Positions 7,530 through 16,826 of a stretch of DNA of 64,000 bases are shown one piece after another. Positions within the stretch are counted from its first letter, which is position 1, and each line of letters begins with the position of its first letter. Both the position numbers and the translations under genes were made by a program. The DNA is taken from the NCBI GenBank assembly GCA_903847285.1, contig CAINDH010000057.1, forward strand, positions 1 to 64,000, read 5' to 3'. Source of the DNA: an uncultured Verrucomicrobia subdivision 3 bacterium (GTDB lineage: Bacteria; Verrucomicrobiota; Verrucomicrobiae; Limisphaerales; UBA11358). The notes under the pieces are model-generated. The model ran no database searches. It was not told the origin of the DNA and was given only the letters and a program-made list of their open reading frames with translations.

Positions 7530-10166
7530 TCAGCGCTTCACGCGGAAGAACAGCTGCGTTGCTCCCGTGTTCGTGTAGGGGCTGGTTGCACCGACGACAT
7601 CCGTGTAAGTGCCATCCACCGTGGTGGCGGATTGGAGGATGCCAGGGCCGCTCCAGCTGACCGTGCCGCCGCCGGGGACAGATTTGGCCGCACCGGTCGC
7701 CGGGTTGATTTGCACCGCGACGATGCCGTTATTGGAACTCAAGGCGAAGGCGCGTGCGCGCTTGGTGTCAAAGCCCACAGAACCGGTCCCGTTGCCGTTT
7801 GGCACGCTGTTGGTCCCGAGGCCAAATAGTTCGCGGTCGGAGATGCCGGCGGTTGTGAGGTTGGCTGTGTTGTTGATGTCGTAGAGCGCGAGGTTCATCG
7901 GCAACTCGTTATGGCCAATGATGCCAACGTAGCCACCGACATTGTTCACGCCCAGCGGCGCGGCGGTGCCGTTGATGGGATAGCTGCCAATGACGGCGGC
8001 CGTGTTATCATCCAGGTTAAATGAAACTTGGCGGAGGTTGTAGAGCGAAGATTTCGCCCAGAACGTATTGCCGGAACCAAAGGCGCAGCCCAAAGCCAGA
8101 GGCGAACCGCCACTGAACGGATCGGTCAAGCCAGCGGACTCGCTGAGGTTGGTCACCGCAATCACATGCGCATCGAAATTAACGCCATCAGCGGTGGTGA
8201 AGATACAGATGTTCGTGCCGTTACGGAACGGGCAGAGAATTTGAGTGTTCAAGCCCGCACCGCGCACGGCCATCGAGTCGCCGATACGGCCAAGGCCGCC
8301 CGCTCCGGCATAAGCCACACCCATGGGGTTTGCATAGTAAGCCGGGGTTCCGTTCATCCCTACCAACGGATCCGCTGCCGGCCAACTGTAGATGGCGAAC
8401 TTGTCTGAGTTGGCGCTCGTGATAAGGTTGGCCACATACACCACCCCGTCATCCGCCACGCCGCACATACTGACCGGGAAAGTGCCAGCCGGTGTGGTGC
8501 TCCACAACGTGCTCATGTCGAGTTCACCGACTTCCGCGCCGGTGTTAGCATCTAAAAGAATGGCACCAAAGGGAACCACCGTGACGAGGTCATTCAAGTT
8601 CGTGTGTGAGACGCGTGAAACCACGACGACGCGGTTAGAATTGGCGTCGTAAGCCAAACCGCGTTGCGTATCGGTGCCAGCCCCAGTGAGATACGGACGG
8701 CTGCCCGGAATGACCGACCACAGAGGCGAAGCAAATGACGAGCCTCCGTTCGGCAACACGGTGATGCTTGCCACGCCGCTGGTCGCGCTTCCGAAAGAGT
8801 TGGTGACAACGAAGAAATAATTACCCTGATTGGTCGTCTGCACGCCGGCCACCACATAAATGTTCGTGGTGCCAGCCAGAATCGGATTGGTGGCTGTGGC
8901 GCTGGCAAAATACCATTGATACCGCAGCGGATTTGAGCCGGAGGCCGTGCCCGTCAGCGTCGCGCTCAAGCCATAGCCCGCTACAAATGTTCCGCCGGAA
9001 CTGTTGATGGTAAGCGAAGACGGCGGAGAGTTAGTGGCAAAACCCAAGCTAAACATACTGATACCATGACCGGGCGCACCAAAAATGAAGTAGCCGTTTT
9101 TAGCATCCACATTGGCGAGCCCATTGCCGTTCACACTGCCGGTAACAGCGGGGAGATTGGATGACAAAACGGAAATGAATGGTCCCGTTGCGGCGACAGG
9201 AACTTGAAATACGCGGGCGATCTGCGCGGCACCATTGCCAGTGCTCGCCTGCACGGTCGCAAGCAGCTCCACCCCATTCGCCTTGTAATACTTCAAGCCT
9301 TGGCAAACAGACTGATCCACGTTGTTGGTGCGGTTGCACGTAGCAGTCAAGGTGATCGGATCATAAGCGATTCGACGCGTTTCCTGCGAACCTGCGCGGC
9401 GAATCCAGATCACATTGTTGGTGCCTTCAAATGCCACACCCGCACCGCACAAATTGACCGACGAAGCGGGAGTCGGAAAGGCGCTGCCGGGGATGGTGAT
9501 TGAGAAATTAGTGAAGTTTGTGCAATTAACATCCGTCGGGCGGAAGATGACAAAATTGGTCGTGATGTTAGCACCGCTGCCGTTGCCAACCACCACCAGC
9601 TCCGTGTTAATGCCGCTGCCGCGCAAATCGGAATAATCGCCAGCTCGCCACTGAAATGAACTGCCGGACACGGTTGCCGAAACATTGGTCTGCGGCGTTA
9701 AGATGTCTGTGTCCGAAGGCCACTTGTAGATTTTGAAAACAGAGGCGGGGGAGCCGGACAAATTGATGGCATAAACGGTTCCATCATCCGCTACCCGCAC
9801 ACCTTCTGTGCCGACCGTGCCACCGGTAATTCCGGTGCTATTCAATCCAGCTAGATAATTGCTGCCGCTTGCAAAAGAAAGGGTGCCCACATGGCTGGCC
9901 ACGCCGTTGGTCCCTCCAGTGCTGCTGAAGTAGAGCACATTGGTGTTCACTGGGTTGATGCCGATGCCGCGGCAGTTGTTGCCGTTGTTCGCTGGTAAGC
10001 CAGCAAAGTTACCTGCATTCAAATCCCACACCTTGCTGAATACGGGTGTGAAGGTTACCTGCGCCTGCGCCGAGCCGACAAGGCCGGCAAAAGCGATGGT
10101 CGCCAAAACTTTGGCGGGAAGTTTGATGAGGTTCCACAGGGGAACTGAGTTGAGTATTTGTTTCAT
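7530..10166 (-). CDS. Secreted protein: duplicated propeller-like region with a central Ig-like domain
   Basis: 878 residues. The start is the ATG at 10166, giving a good Sec signal (MKQILNSV...GLVGSAQA) with an AAGG about nine bases upstream; the reading frame is open further upstream but without a signal. Two homologous halves flank an Ig-like domain (about 390-480): compare VADDGTVYAINL...FKIYKWP and DLRGSGINTELVV with VADDGVVYVANL...FAIYSWP and AVRGAGLNTQILC. This suggests an ancient duplication of a beta-propeller-like (DUF4623-type) unit. It ends in the F-F-R-V-K-R form of the shared C-terminal module. No catalytic motif is visible; adhesion or polymer binding is possible. Single-gene unit with its own terminator. 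Confidence 0.75.
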   Translation of the reverse strand: MKQILNSVPLWNLIKLPAKVLATIAFAGLVGSAQAQVTFTPVFSKVWDLNAGNFAGLPANNGNNCRGIGINPVNTNVLYFSSTGGTNGVASHVGTLSFASGSNYLAGLNSTGITGGTVGTEGVRVADDGTVYAINLSGSPASVFKIYKWPSDTDILTPQTNVSATVSGSSFQWRAGDYSDLRGSGINTELVVVGNGSGANITTNFVIFRPTDVNCTNFTNFSITIPGSAFPTPASSVNLCGAGVAFEGTNNVIWIRRAGSQETRRIAYDPITLTATCNRTNNVDQSVCQGLKYYKANGVELLATVQASTGNGAAQIARVFQVPVAATGPFISVLSSNLPAVTGSVNGNGLANVDAKNGYFIFGAPGHGISMFSLGFATNSPPSSLTINSSGGTFVAGYGLSATLTGTASGSNPLRYQWYFASATATNPILAGTTNIYVVAGVQTTNQGNYFFVVTNSFGSATSGVASITVLPNGGSSFASPLWSVIPGSRPYLTGAGTDTQRGLAYDANSNRVVVVSRVSHTNLNDLVTVVPFGAILLDANTGAEVGELDMSTLWSTTPAGTFPVSMCGVADDGVVYVANLITSANSDKFAIYSWPAADPLVGMNGTPAYYANPMGVAYAGAGGLGRIGDSMAVRGAGLNTQILCPFRNGTNICIFTTADGVNFDAHVIAVTNLSESAGLTDPFSGGSPLALGCAFGSGNTFWAKSSLYNLRQVSFNLDDNTAAVIGSYPINGTAAPLGVNNVGGYVGIIGHNELPMNLALYDINNTANLTTAGISDRELFGLGTNSVPNGNGTGSVGFDTKRARAFALSSNNGIVAVQINPATGAAKSVPGGGTVSWSGPGILQSATTVDGTYTDVVGATSPYTNTGATQLFFRVKR

Positions 10167-10328
10167 TGGTTGACCTTGGTTTGGTTTCTGGGTTTGTGTC
10201 AAAAGCAGTTTGCGTTTCGATTCAACAAATCTTGTCCCTGACAATAATCTGACTCGGCACAACTCAAAGCCGAAAAATGTATCATTTGTTCCGAATAGGT
10301 AACATCAGCAATGCTGCTAGCCACGCTT

Positions 10329-11645
10329 TCAATGGCTGGTCTTGTCCGCACTTAGCCCTTTAGGCGGGTGGAAAAATAAGGCCAAAGCCACGACCCCCGC
10401 CAGTCCGCACGCCAGCGGCACTAGAAACAGGCCTTTGAAATTTGTAACACTTCCGTGCGTGAACACCGCTTGGCCGAGATACGGACAAATGGAGTTCGCC
10501 AGCAGCGCGCCGCCGCCCAGAATCATCACATTAAAAAGCCCCTGCGCGCTTGCCCGCGCATCCTTGGGAAAATACGCGTCGGCAAAAATATAGACCGTGG
10601 CGAAGAAGAACGCGTAGCAGATGCCGTGGAGGATTTGCACCGCGATGATGAGCCAAGGCTGCTCCGGGAAAAACGCATATACCGCGAACCGCGCCGCGTG
10701 GCCGAGGATGCCTACGATCATGGTCGTGCGCCAGCCGAGCCGCGCGAGCGTGGCTCCGAGAACGAACATCGTCAAAATTTCCGCGATTTGTCCGACGCTC
10801 ATCACGGGCATGATCCAATTGCCGGGAATACCCACGCCGCCCGCCGCTTTGTCCGCACCGAGGAACATGCCCGTCCAGTTGAAATAGCAGTTGTGCACAA
10901 AGGAATCCACCAGCGTGACCAGCCACAGCACTAGGATAAATGGATGCTTCAAAAATTTCAGGGCCTCCAGCCAAGCGAGTTTTTCGGCCGCACCCATTCC
11001 TGCCTTTTTAGGCGGCGTGTGCGGCAGCACAAAGCTGAATGCCGCCAGCGCGAGCGATGCGATGCCGGCGACGATGTAAGTCCAAGCCGTTGCCGCCTTC
11101 AGTTTTTCACCCGTCAAGCCGTTGCCCAACACTGCGCCCAGCCAGTCGATAAAGCCTTGCGCATTTGCCGCGTGAACTTTGTCCCAGTCCACCAGAATAA
11201 ACGTGAATGGCCACGCGGCGAGAATCCAGCCGATGGTTCCGCCCATCCGCACGAGGCCGAATTCCTTTTTCGAATCCTTGAGGTTCGCGAACGCGATAGA
11301 GTTGGTGATGGAAATCGTCGGCACATATAGCAAGCAATGCACAAGCATGAGCCCGAAGAACGGCCAGAAACTTTTTGTGAATGCCAGGCCGATCATCGCC
11401 AGCCCGCCGACGAGATGGCTGAACGCAAGAAATTTTTCCGCCGCGAAATTGCGGTCGCAAAATTGATTGCTGAAAAACATACCCGCGATGGCGGCGATGG
11501 GGAACGCGTTAAGAATCCACGCCTGCTGGCCCGGAGTGAAACCGAGGCTCGGCAGGTAGCCGAAGATGAGCGGCAGCCACGCGCCCCAGATGAAAAATTC
11601 CAGGGCCATCATCACGAATAGTTTTAAGCGGATTGAAGAATTCAT
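10329..11645 (-). CDS. MFS permease, nucleoside:H+ symporter (NupG)-like
   Basis: 438 residues with about twelve hydrophobic segments. The N-terminus RLKLFVMMALEFFIWGAWLPL is characteristic of the NupG/XapB-like MFS group that is common in Planctomycetota and Verrucomicrobiota beside sugar oxidoreductase genes. FGLVRMGGTIGWILAAW and LGWRTTMIVGILGHAARF are typical helix-loop segments. It is separated by 210 nt (holding a repeat) from the upstream oxidoreductase/isomerase pair on the same strand. The substrate is uncertain; a sugar rather than a nucleoside is suggested by its neighbours. Confidence 0.8.
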   Translation of the reverse strand: MNSSIRLKLFVMMALEFFIWGAWLPLIFGYLPSLGFTPGQQAWILNAFPIAAIAGMFFSNQFCDRNFAAEKFLAFSHLVGGLAMIGLAFTKSFWPFFGLMLVHCLLYVPTISITNSIAFANLKDSKKEFGLVRMGGTIGWILAAWPFTFILVDWDKVHAANAQGFIDWLGAVLGNGLTGEKLKAATAWTYIVAGIASLALAAFSFVLPHTPPKKAGMGAAEKLAWLEALKFLKHPFILVLWLVTLVDSFVHNCYFNWTGMFLGADKAAGGVGIPGNWIMPVMSVGQIAEILTMFVLGATLARLGWRTTMIVGILGHAARFAVYAFFPEQPWLIIAVQILHGICYAFFFATVYIFADAYFPKDARASAQGLFNVMILGGGALLANSICPYLGQAVFTHGSVTNFKGLFLVPLACGLAGVVALALFFHPPKGLSADKTSH

Positions 11646-11722
11646 TGTGTGTAGTTCAAAGTTTGCTGGAGTGGCTGGCTCATTTCAAAATTAAATTGTG
11701 TCGGCAAATTTCTGCGGTGTTT

Positions 11723-11787
11723 GTCGCGCTGCGGCAGGCCTGTCGCCGGGTGCAGCGTCAGGCAATGGAGTCGTTCGCGTGCCCAAA
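11723..11787 (+). repeat. REP-like intergenic repeat, copy 1
   Basis: About 65 bp closely matching 15973-16039, including identical blocks CGCGCTGCGGC, GCAGCGTCAGGC and GCCCAAAG. Both copies lie between genes of the minus strand. The inverted-repeat arms are less perfect here than in copy 2. Orientation is arbitrary. Confidence 0.65.
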
Positions 11788-11855
11788 GATTGCGATGCCT
11801 CGATGTGACCGCCGCGCGGCCAGCTGAACTCGCCGCACGACTTGAATCACCAAAC

Positions 11856-12869
11856 TCACACCTTCACGACTTTGCCCGTCCGCACGGATTTTTCCTCCGC
11901 GCGCAAAATTTCCAGTGCTGTCACACTGTCATGGGCGGTAACGACCGACGGTTTTTCCCCCCGCGCCACGCAGTTGACGAAGTAGCGGATCTCCGCGCTG
12001 TAGCCGTCCGTGCCCGTAGGCTTGAGCATCCGTTGCGTCTTGCCGCGTCGCGCGATCTGGAGCGCACCCGCGCCGCGCGCGAGATCAAAATCAATCGTCG
12101 CCCGCTCGCAATGCAGCGTGAACGCCATGTTGAATCCCTCCATCAGCAGCCAGCTTCCTTCAGCCTGAACCGTCGGGCCGTTCGCGTAAAGGTATTGCGT
12201 GTTGACGTGGTCAATGTTGCCGTGCGTGTCCATCACGCCCGTGGAAAAAACTTTCTGCGGCCGACCAAAAAGATAATTCACGAAGTCTGTGTCGTGGATG
12301 TGTAGATCGTAAAGGGCGCCGCCAGCGTGGACGCCGGCCTGGCTCCACGCGGGTTTCGCGGACACGCGACGGAAGTTTGCGGCCAGCACCGCCCCATGCG
12401 TTTTTTCAGCGACAATTTTTTTCATTTCCGCCCAGCCCGGCCAGAATCGCATGCACATGGCGGGCATCAGAAAGTTTCCATTACCGTTCGCCGCCGTGAG
12501 AATTTTTTTAATATCGCCCGGACTTTGCGCCAGCGGCTTTTCGCAGAGGACGTGCTTGTGGGCGCGCATTGCCGCCGTGACCTGCGCGGGATGCAGCACG
12601 GTCGGCGTGCAGATATCCACGAGTTCCACGTCGCGGTCAGCCAGCAAGGCGTTGAAATCGCTATAGGTCTTCACCTCCGGGCCGAGCGTCAGCGCGGAGG
12701 AATCGCCAAGGTTACCATTCACGCCGCCGAGCACACCGTTGACCGGGGCCCGCGTCGGATCACAAACCGCCACGATGCGCACATTGTGCAGGCGTTGGTA
12801 GGCGCGCAGATGCGTGACCCCCATAAAGCCCAGCCCGGCGACCGCAACGTTGACTTTTTTTTGCGCCAT
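11856..12869 (-). CDS. Gfo/Idh/MocA family oxidoreductase (cytoplasmic)
   Basis: 337 residues, no signal peptide. The Rossmann motif VAVAGLGFMG (residues 8-17), ICTPTVLHP and the catalytic CEKPLA define the family; HAGGALYDLHIHDTDFVNYLFG is the C-terminal substrate-binding half. It begins 5 nt after the stop of the TIM-barrel isomerase gene and is surely in its operon. Such pairs oxidise and isomerise inositols or uncommon sugars; the actual substrate is unknown. Unlike the oxidoreductase at 144-1478 it lacks a Tat signal, so the two should act in different compartments. Confidence 0.92.
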   Translation of the reverse strand: MAQKKVNVAVAGLGFMGVTHLRAYQRLHNVRIVAVCDPTRAPVNGVLGGVNGNLGDSSALTLGPEVKTYSDFNALLADRDVELVDICTPTVLHPAQVTAAMRAHKHVLCEKPLAQSPGDIKKILTAANGNGNFLMPAMCMRFWPGWAEMKKIVAEKTHGAVLAANFRRVSAKPAWSQAGVHAGGALYDLHIHDTDFVNYLFGRPQKVFSTGVMDTHGNIDHVNTQYLYANGPTVQAEGSWLLMEGFNMAFTLHCERATIDFDLARGAGALQIARRGKTQRMLKPTGTDGYSAEIRYFVNCVARGEKPSVVTAHDSVTALEILRAEEKSVRTGKVVKV

Positions 12870-12874
12870 GATTT

Positions 12875-13711
12875 TTAAGAAAAAGTTTTGCGGATAAAAT
12901 CGTGCGCCGCGCGGATGTCCGGCACGCGGCTGCCGCCAAATTCGCGCTCAATGACGAGGTTCACGTTGAACACAACGTGCTTGAAGGTCGTAAAAAACGC
13001 GCGCCAGTCCACCTCGCCTTTGCCAACGACGACTTCTTCGCCCCACGTTCCCGGTGTCTTTGTGCGCTTGGCGTCCTTGATGTGAACCTGCCGGATCCAC
13101 GGCGCAAGTGTGTGCAGCGCCTTTACCGGATCGCCCTTGTCATACATGAGCATATTCGCCGGGTCGAAATTCACGCCGATGTTCGGGTGGTTCAACTTGT
13201 GCAAGAGCGCCGCCAGTTCCTGTGCCGTTTCTTGACCGGTCTCGAGGCCGAGCAAAATATTTTGCACCATGAAAATGTCCGCGACGGTGTCGAGCCGCTG
13301 ACACATTTTTGAAAACGTGGGATGCGATTCATCCGTCGGCAAAAATCCCGCGTGAAATGTCACGAGCTTCAGCCCCATTTTTTTTGCGATCGCGGCGGCG
13401 GCGGAAATGTTTTTCACATTCTGCTCCCACTTGGCATCCGGCGCGATGCCGCCAGTGAGCCGGATGGTATCCAGTGTGGCATAATCTTCACCCAGACAGC
13501 GCACCATGCCGGAAACGACGGTGATGCCCGCCTCGCGCAAAATTTTTTCCGTGTCGCCCCAGACCTTTGGCGCGTCGCGCAAGGGATCAAGTTCCAACTG
13601 CACGCGCGAAATGCCGGTGGCCTTGAGCTTTTGCACAAGGTCATCCGGGCTGGTCGGCTGCAAGGACCAACTGCAAACGGCCAGCCGGTCATGGATGGAA
13701 GGAAATTTCAT
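12875..13711 (-). CDS. Sugar phosphate isomerase/epimerase (AP endonuclease family 2-like TIM barrel)
   Basis: 278 residues of the xylose-isomerase-like TIM barrel family. Visible elements include AVCSWSLQ at strand 1, LVTFHAGFLP, a Glu in GLETGQET, NIGVNFDPANM, and IRQVHIKDAK with metal-site His/Asp, then VIEREFGG near the end. Length is normal. It is the first gene of a two-gene operon with the oxidoreductase that follows. Probable role: isomerisation or epimerisation of a keto-sugar or inositol intermediate; the substrate cannot be assigned. Confidence 0.88.
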   Translation of the reverse strand: MKFPSIHDRLAVCSWSLQPTSPDDLVQKLKATGISRVQLELDPLRDAPKVWGDTEKILREAGITVVSGMVRCLGEDYATLDTIRLTGGIAPDAKWEQNVKNISAAAAIAKKMGLKLVTFHAGFLPTDESHPTFSKMCQRLDTVADIFMVQNILLGLETGQETAQELAALLHKLNHPNIGVNFDPANMLMYDKGDPVKALHTLAPWIRQVHIKDAKRTKTPGTWGEEVVVGKGEVDWRAFFTTFKHVVFNVNLVIEREFGGSRVPDIRAAHDFIRKTFS

Positions 13712-13864
13712 TCGCGTTGAAAATATTTATGCCCAAGTTGTCTAAAAAAACCTGCGTCACTCTAAACATGCCCCGCCACAGCGCACAGGCCAAAGATGTT
13801 TCTTTTCTTGTAGAATTGTATCTCTGCGCTGCCCCAGTGGGGCGAGACCAACTGCCTTTTCCGC

Positions 13865-14893
13865 TCATTGGCGCAACCGTTCAGAGTTTTTTTGCGGGGG
13901 AGTCTCCAGGATTTTTTTTGCGCCGCCCACTACGCGCTCCCAATCCAGCGCCGGACCCGGATCATTCTTGTTTTTCTGGATGTGATAATGCCCAAGCACG
14001 CCTTGATAATTTTGCAGCACCTCATCCGGCAGTTTGTGCGGAATCAATTTTCCCTCCGCATCTTTGGGATATTCACAATGAAGCTTTGGGAAGGTTTTGC
14101 AGAGCGCGGCGGTCAGTTTCGTCAGCGCGGCGTATTGTTCGGGCGTGTAATCGTATTGCACCAGATCATCGCCTTGGATTGTGCCGCGCACCGGCTCGTT
14201 ACGCACCGGTTGGCCGACAAAATTCTTGGTGCGGATGCCGCCATCGCCAAGCCGGCGCGGAATCGTGAGGATGGTTTTCCCTGATGTGTTTGTGCCATAC
14301 CACTCGGCGAACGGGTTTTTCCCATTGGCTGCATACGCGCCCATGTTGGCGATTTCTACGCCGATTGAGCGGTCGTTGCTCGTGGTCGCGTGCCAGGCGC
14401 GCTCTTTCAGGTCGAGCGTCTGGTAAATCGTCCCGTCTACATCGAGCATGAAGTGAACGCTCAAGTCGCGGTGATCTTGCAGCACGTTGAAACAAGTCCG
14501 GCTGACGCCACACACGTCGAAGTGCAGCACGAACTGGTCAACCACGCTTTGCAACAGCGGCAAATCCCAGCCGCCACCGCGCACACGTTCGAGTTCGTTC
14601 GTCGTCAAATGTTTTGAGCGAACGCCGTAGCGGTTTGGCGTGGTGAGTGAACGCACTTCGGCGCAGGAATTTGACCAGTCGGATTTGTCAATCGGCGCAA
14701 ATCGGCGCTCTACCCGATACGCATCGTAGCCACCGGGGTCGAGCCACAAGACCACTGGTGTGCCGGTGTGAAAAAATTGGCCGGCGGCCACAATTTCATC
14801 GCCCGCGCGCGGCTCCATTTTGCCGATGCGCGCCGTGGTGCAGCCGCAGGCGAATACCGCAGCGGCGAAGAGTGGAAGCAGACTTTTTTTCAT
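13865..14893 (-). CDS. N-acetylmuramoyl-L-alanine amidase, lipoprotein (Amidase_2/PGRP fold)
   Basis: 342 residues with a lipoprotein signal (MKKSLLPLFAAAVFACGC). The amidase_2 zinc site is seen as FVLHFD (His about 131), and GHYHIQKNKNDPGPALDW near residue 300 supplies the second His and the Asp. HFMLDVDGTIYQTLD and RAWHATTSNDRSIGVEIAN are also typical of the fold. It should cleave the MurNAc-L-Ala bond of peptidoglycan or muropeptides in the periplasm or at the cell surface. The protein is longer than AmpD (about 187), with extra N-terminal residues 30-110. Its ATG overlaps the upstream esterase stop by 4 nt, so the two are coupled. Confidence 0.9.
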   Translation of the reverse strand: MKKSLLPLFAAAVFACGCTTARIGKMEPRAGDEIVAAGQFFHTGTPVVLWLDPGGYDAYRVERRFAPIDKSDWSNSCAEVRSLTTPNRYGVRSKHLTTNELERVRGGGWDLPLLQSVVDQFVLHFDVCGVSRTCFNVLQDHRDLSVHFMLDVDGTIYQTLDLKERAWHATTSNDRSIGVEIANMGAYAANGKNPFAEWYGTNTSGKTILTIPRRLGDGGIRTKNFVGQPVRNEPVRGTIQGDDLVQYDYTPEQYAALTKLTAALCKTFPKLHCEYPKDAEGKLIPHKLPDEVLQNYQGVLGHYHIQKNKNDPGPALDWERVVGGAKKILETPPQKNSERLRQ

Positions 14894-15945
14894 TTGATGT
14901 CAGTCAAAGGCCGGTCAAAAACCCATTCCAGCCCGCGCTGCAAACGCTCGCGGACATGGTCGGAATGTTTCCCCGGCGGCTCGTAAAAGGTGCAGGGAGA
15001 ACTCCGCAGTTTGATCACCTCGTAAATCTTCCGTGCGCCGATATTTGCCGCAAACTGATCCTGCGCTGCGCCTTCCAGATAAATTTTCTGCGCCGGGGAA
15101 AATGCGCGCGGATTTTTCTGAACCACTGTCAGCGGATCATTCTCCAGCCAGCGCCACCAGACGGAGCGGCGAAAATTTCCCTGCGTATCGTAAAGCCAGT
15201 CGAATTCACCCAGCCGCTTCCCAGCCGCCGGTGCGTAAGCGGCGGAAAGACCGAGCGCGTAATTGATGTCGCCGTCTTTCGGCACGGGCAGTTCACCGGA
15301 CGCAATTTTTTTGACGTCTACCAGCGGCAATTGCGCGACGGACTTCACCTTCACCAGCGGCAGGTGGCTCGTGGGAAAATCTGAATCCGGACTCAACGCA
15401 ATCACCGCATCGAATAAATCATGCCGCGCACTGCCCAATCGCAGTCCACCAAAACCGCCGCTCGAATGGCCGCCGATGATGCGCCGCACGCCGGTCAATG
15501 GCAGCGGGTGCGTTAGTTCCACCGCGCGCACCACCTCGTCGCAGATGAAGTCCGCGTAGTTGCCTTGCGCGGGTGAATTCAAATACTGGCTGCCGCCCCA
15601 GCGCGTCTTGCCATCGCCCACCACGATGATCACCGGCGCGACTTCATCGGCAATTTTCTGTGTGAACTTCAGCCACACATTCGAGTTGGCCACGAACTTG
15701 TCCGCCGAATTGCCGTAACCCGGCAGATAATAAACGACGGGCAACCGCGCACCATTCGTCGCCTGTGCCGGAATAAAAATCGGAACCGGGCGCGTGTCCG
15801 GATCGTGCAACGGATTGTTTTTCAACGCCTGACTGTGCAGCGTGATGACTTCCATCCGCGCCTCGCCGGCAAAAATAATTGCCGGTGAAAGCGCCAGCCC
15901 CAACGGCAGCCACCGGCGCGCCCAAAAAAATAATTTCATTTTCAT
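14890..15945 (-). CDS. Secreted alpha/beta hydrolase (esterase D/FrmB-like)
   Basis: 351 residues with a Sec signal (cut near IIFAGEA). The body follows the esterase-family alpha/beta hydrolase: LPVVYYLPGYGNSADKF (oxyanion region), VAPVIIVVGDG, and nucleophile elbow GGHSSGGFGG at about residues 160-169. A late His in PPGKHSDHVRERL completes a probable triad. The overlap with the amidase gene (ATGA) suggests the enzymes work on one substrate, for example an acylated peptidoglycan or glycan ester, which is an inference. AAGGAT lies close before the ATG. Confidence 0.8.
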   Translation of the reverse strand: MKMKLFFWARRWLPLGLALSPAIIFAGEARMEVITLHSQALKNNPLHDPDTRPVPIFIPAQATNGARLPVVYYLPGYGNSADKFVANSNVWLKFTQKIADEVAPVIIVVGDGKTRWGGSQYLNSPAQGNYADFICDEVVRAVELTHPLPLTGVRRIIGGHSSGGFGGLRLGSARHDLFDAVIALSPDSDFPTSHLPLVKVKSVAQLPLVDVKKIASGELPVPKDGDINYALGLSAAYAPAAGKRLGEFDWLYDTQGNFRRSVWWRWLENDPLTVVQKNPRAFSPAQKIYLEGAAQDQFAANIGARKIYEVIKLRSSPCTFYEPPGKHSDHVRERLQRGLEWVFDRPLTDIK

Positions 15946-15972
15946 ATCCTTATCCTTAATCAGGTGGCGCTG

Positions 15973-16039
15973 GCCGCGCTGCGGCCTGTGCCGTCGCCGA
16001 GCGCAGCGTCAGGCGACGGAATCTTTCGCGCGCCCAAAG
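15973..16039 (+). repeat. REP-like intergenic repeat, copy 2
   Basis: A 67-bp element matching 11723-11787. It can form CCGTCGCC/GGCGACGG around a 13-base loop, and a second small hairpin GGCCGC-GCT-GCGGCC just before. It lies between the nagB stop and the start of the esterase/amidase pair, where it might also stabilise or end a transcript. Orientation is arbitrary. Confidence 0.65.
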
Positions 16040-16042
16040 TCT

Positions 16043-16813
16043 TCACACCTTCTGCCAGTCCGGTTTCTGCTCAAACACCCAGCGGTAATAATCCTTCATC
16101 TTCAATTCCGCCGCCGCTTCCTCGTCGAGAAAAACTGTGACCTTGCGGTGTAATTGCAACGCGCTCGCCGGATTCATCGAAGTGATCGGGCCTTCCACCG
16201 CCTCGGCGATGGCGCGCGCTTTATTTTTCCCGAACGCCAGCAGCACGCAATGCCGCGAATCCAAAATCGTCCCGATTCCCATGGTGATGACGTGAAACGG
16301 CACTTCCGCCGCGCGCTCAAAAAAACGCGCGTTATCCTGCCGCGTCTGTGGTGTCAGTGTCTTGATCCGCGTGCGCGACGCCAGGGAGGATGTCGGCTCG
16401 TTGAACCCGATGTGTCCATCCGTGCCGATGCCGAGCAATTGCAAATCAATGCCACCCGCCGCCAAAATTTTTTCCTCGTAGTGAGCGCATGCCGCCGCCA
16501 CGTCTTTGGCCAATCCGTCGGGGATATGCACATTCTTGATGCTCATATTGACGTGGCTGAAAAGTTTTTCCCACATGAAGCTGTGATACGACTGGGGATG
16601 CATCGGCGAGATGCCGATGTATTCGTCCAAGTTGAAGGTCGCGAGCTGGCTCCAGTCGAGCTTCTTCGCCACGAGTTCGCGGTAAAGGTTTTCCATGGTG
16701 CCGCCCGTCGCCAGGCCGAGCACGGCGGCGGGTTTTTCTTGGATGACCCGCGCCATCAGCCGCGCTGCAATCGTGGTCGCTGCTGCCGCCGTTGGTTGGA
16801 TAATGATTTCCAT
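16043..16813 (-). CDS. nagB: Glucosamine-6-phosphate deaminase
   Basis: 256 residues, the normal size for NagB. It converts glucosamine-6-P to fructose-6-P and ammonia in the cytoplasm. Motifs in order: GLATGGTM phosphate loop (33-40), NLDEY with the catalytic Asp63 (Asp72 in the E. coli enzyme), and GIGTDGHIGFNEP (128-140) giving Asp132, His134 and Glu139, which match Asp141/His143/Glu148. It is the last gene of the amino-sugar operon, 13 nt after the PIG-L gene. The C-terminal region lacks the allosteric extension of the E. coli enzyme. Confidence 0.95.
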   Translation of the reverse strand: MEIIIQPTAAAATTIAARLMARVIQEKPAAVLGLATGGTMENLYRELVAKKLDWSQLATFNLDEYIGISPMHPQSYHSFMWEKLFSHVNMSIKNVHIPDGLAKDVAAACAHYEEKILAAGGIDLQLLGIGTDGHIGFNEPTSSLASRTRIKTLTPQTRQDNARFFERAAEVPFHVITMGIGTILDSRHCVLLAFGKNKARAIAEAVEGPITSMNPASALQLHRKVTVFLDEEAAAELKMKDYYRWVFEQKPDWQKV

Positions 16814-16826
16814 GAGTAAATCCTGC

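Noticed and set aside
10440..10460. TTTGTAACAC inside the MFS permease gene as another operator
   Set aside because: It is inside coding sequence and lacks the first half-site and CTTTT block.
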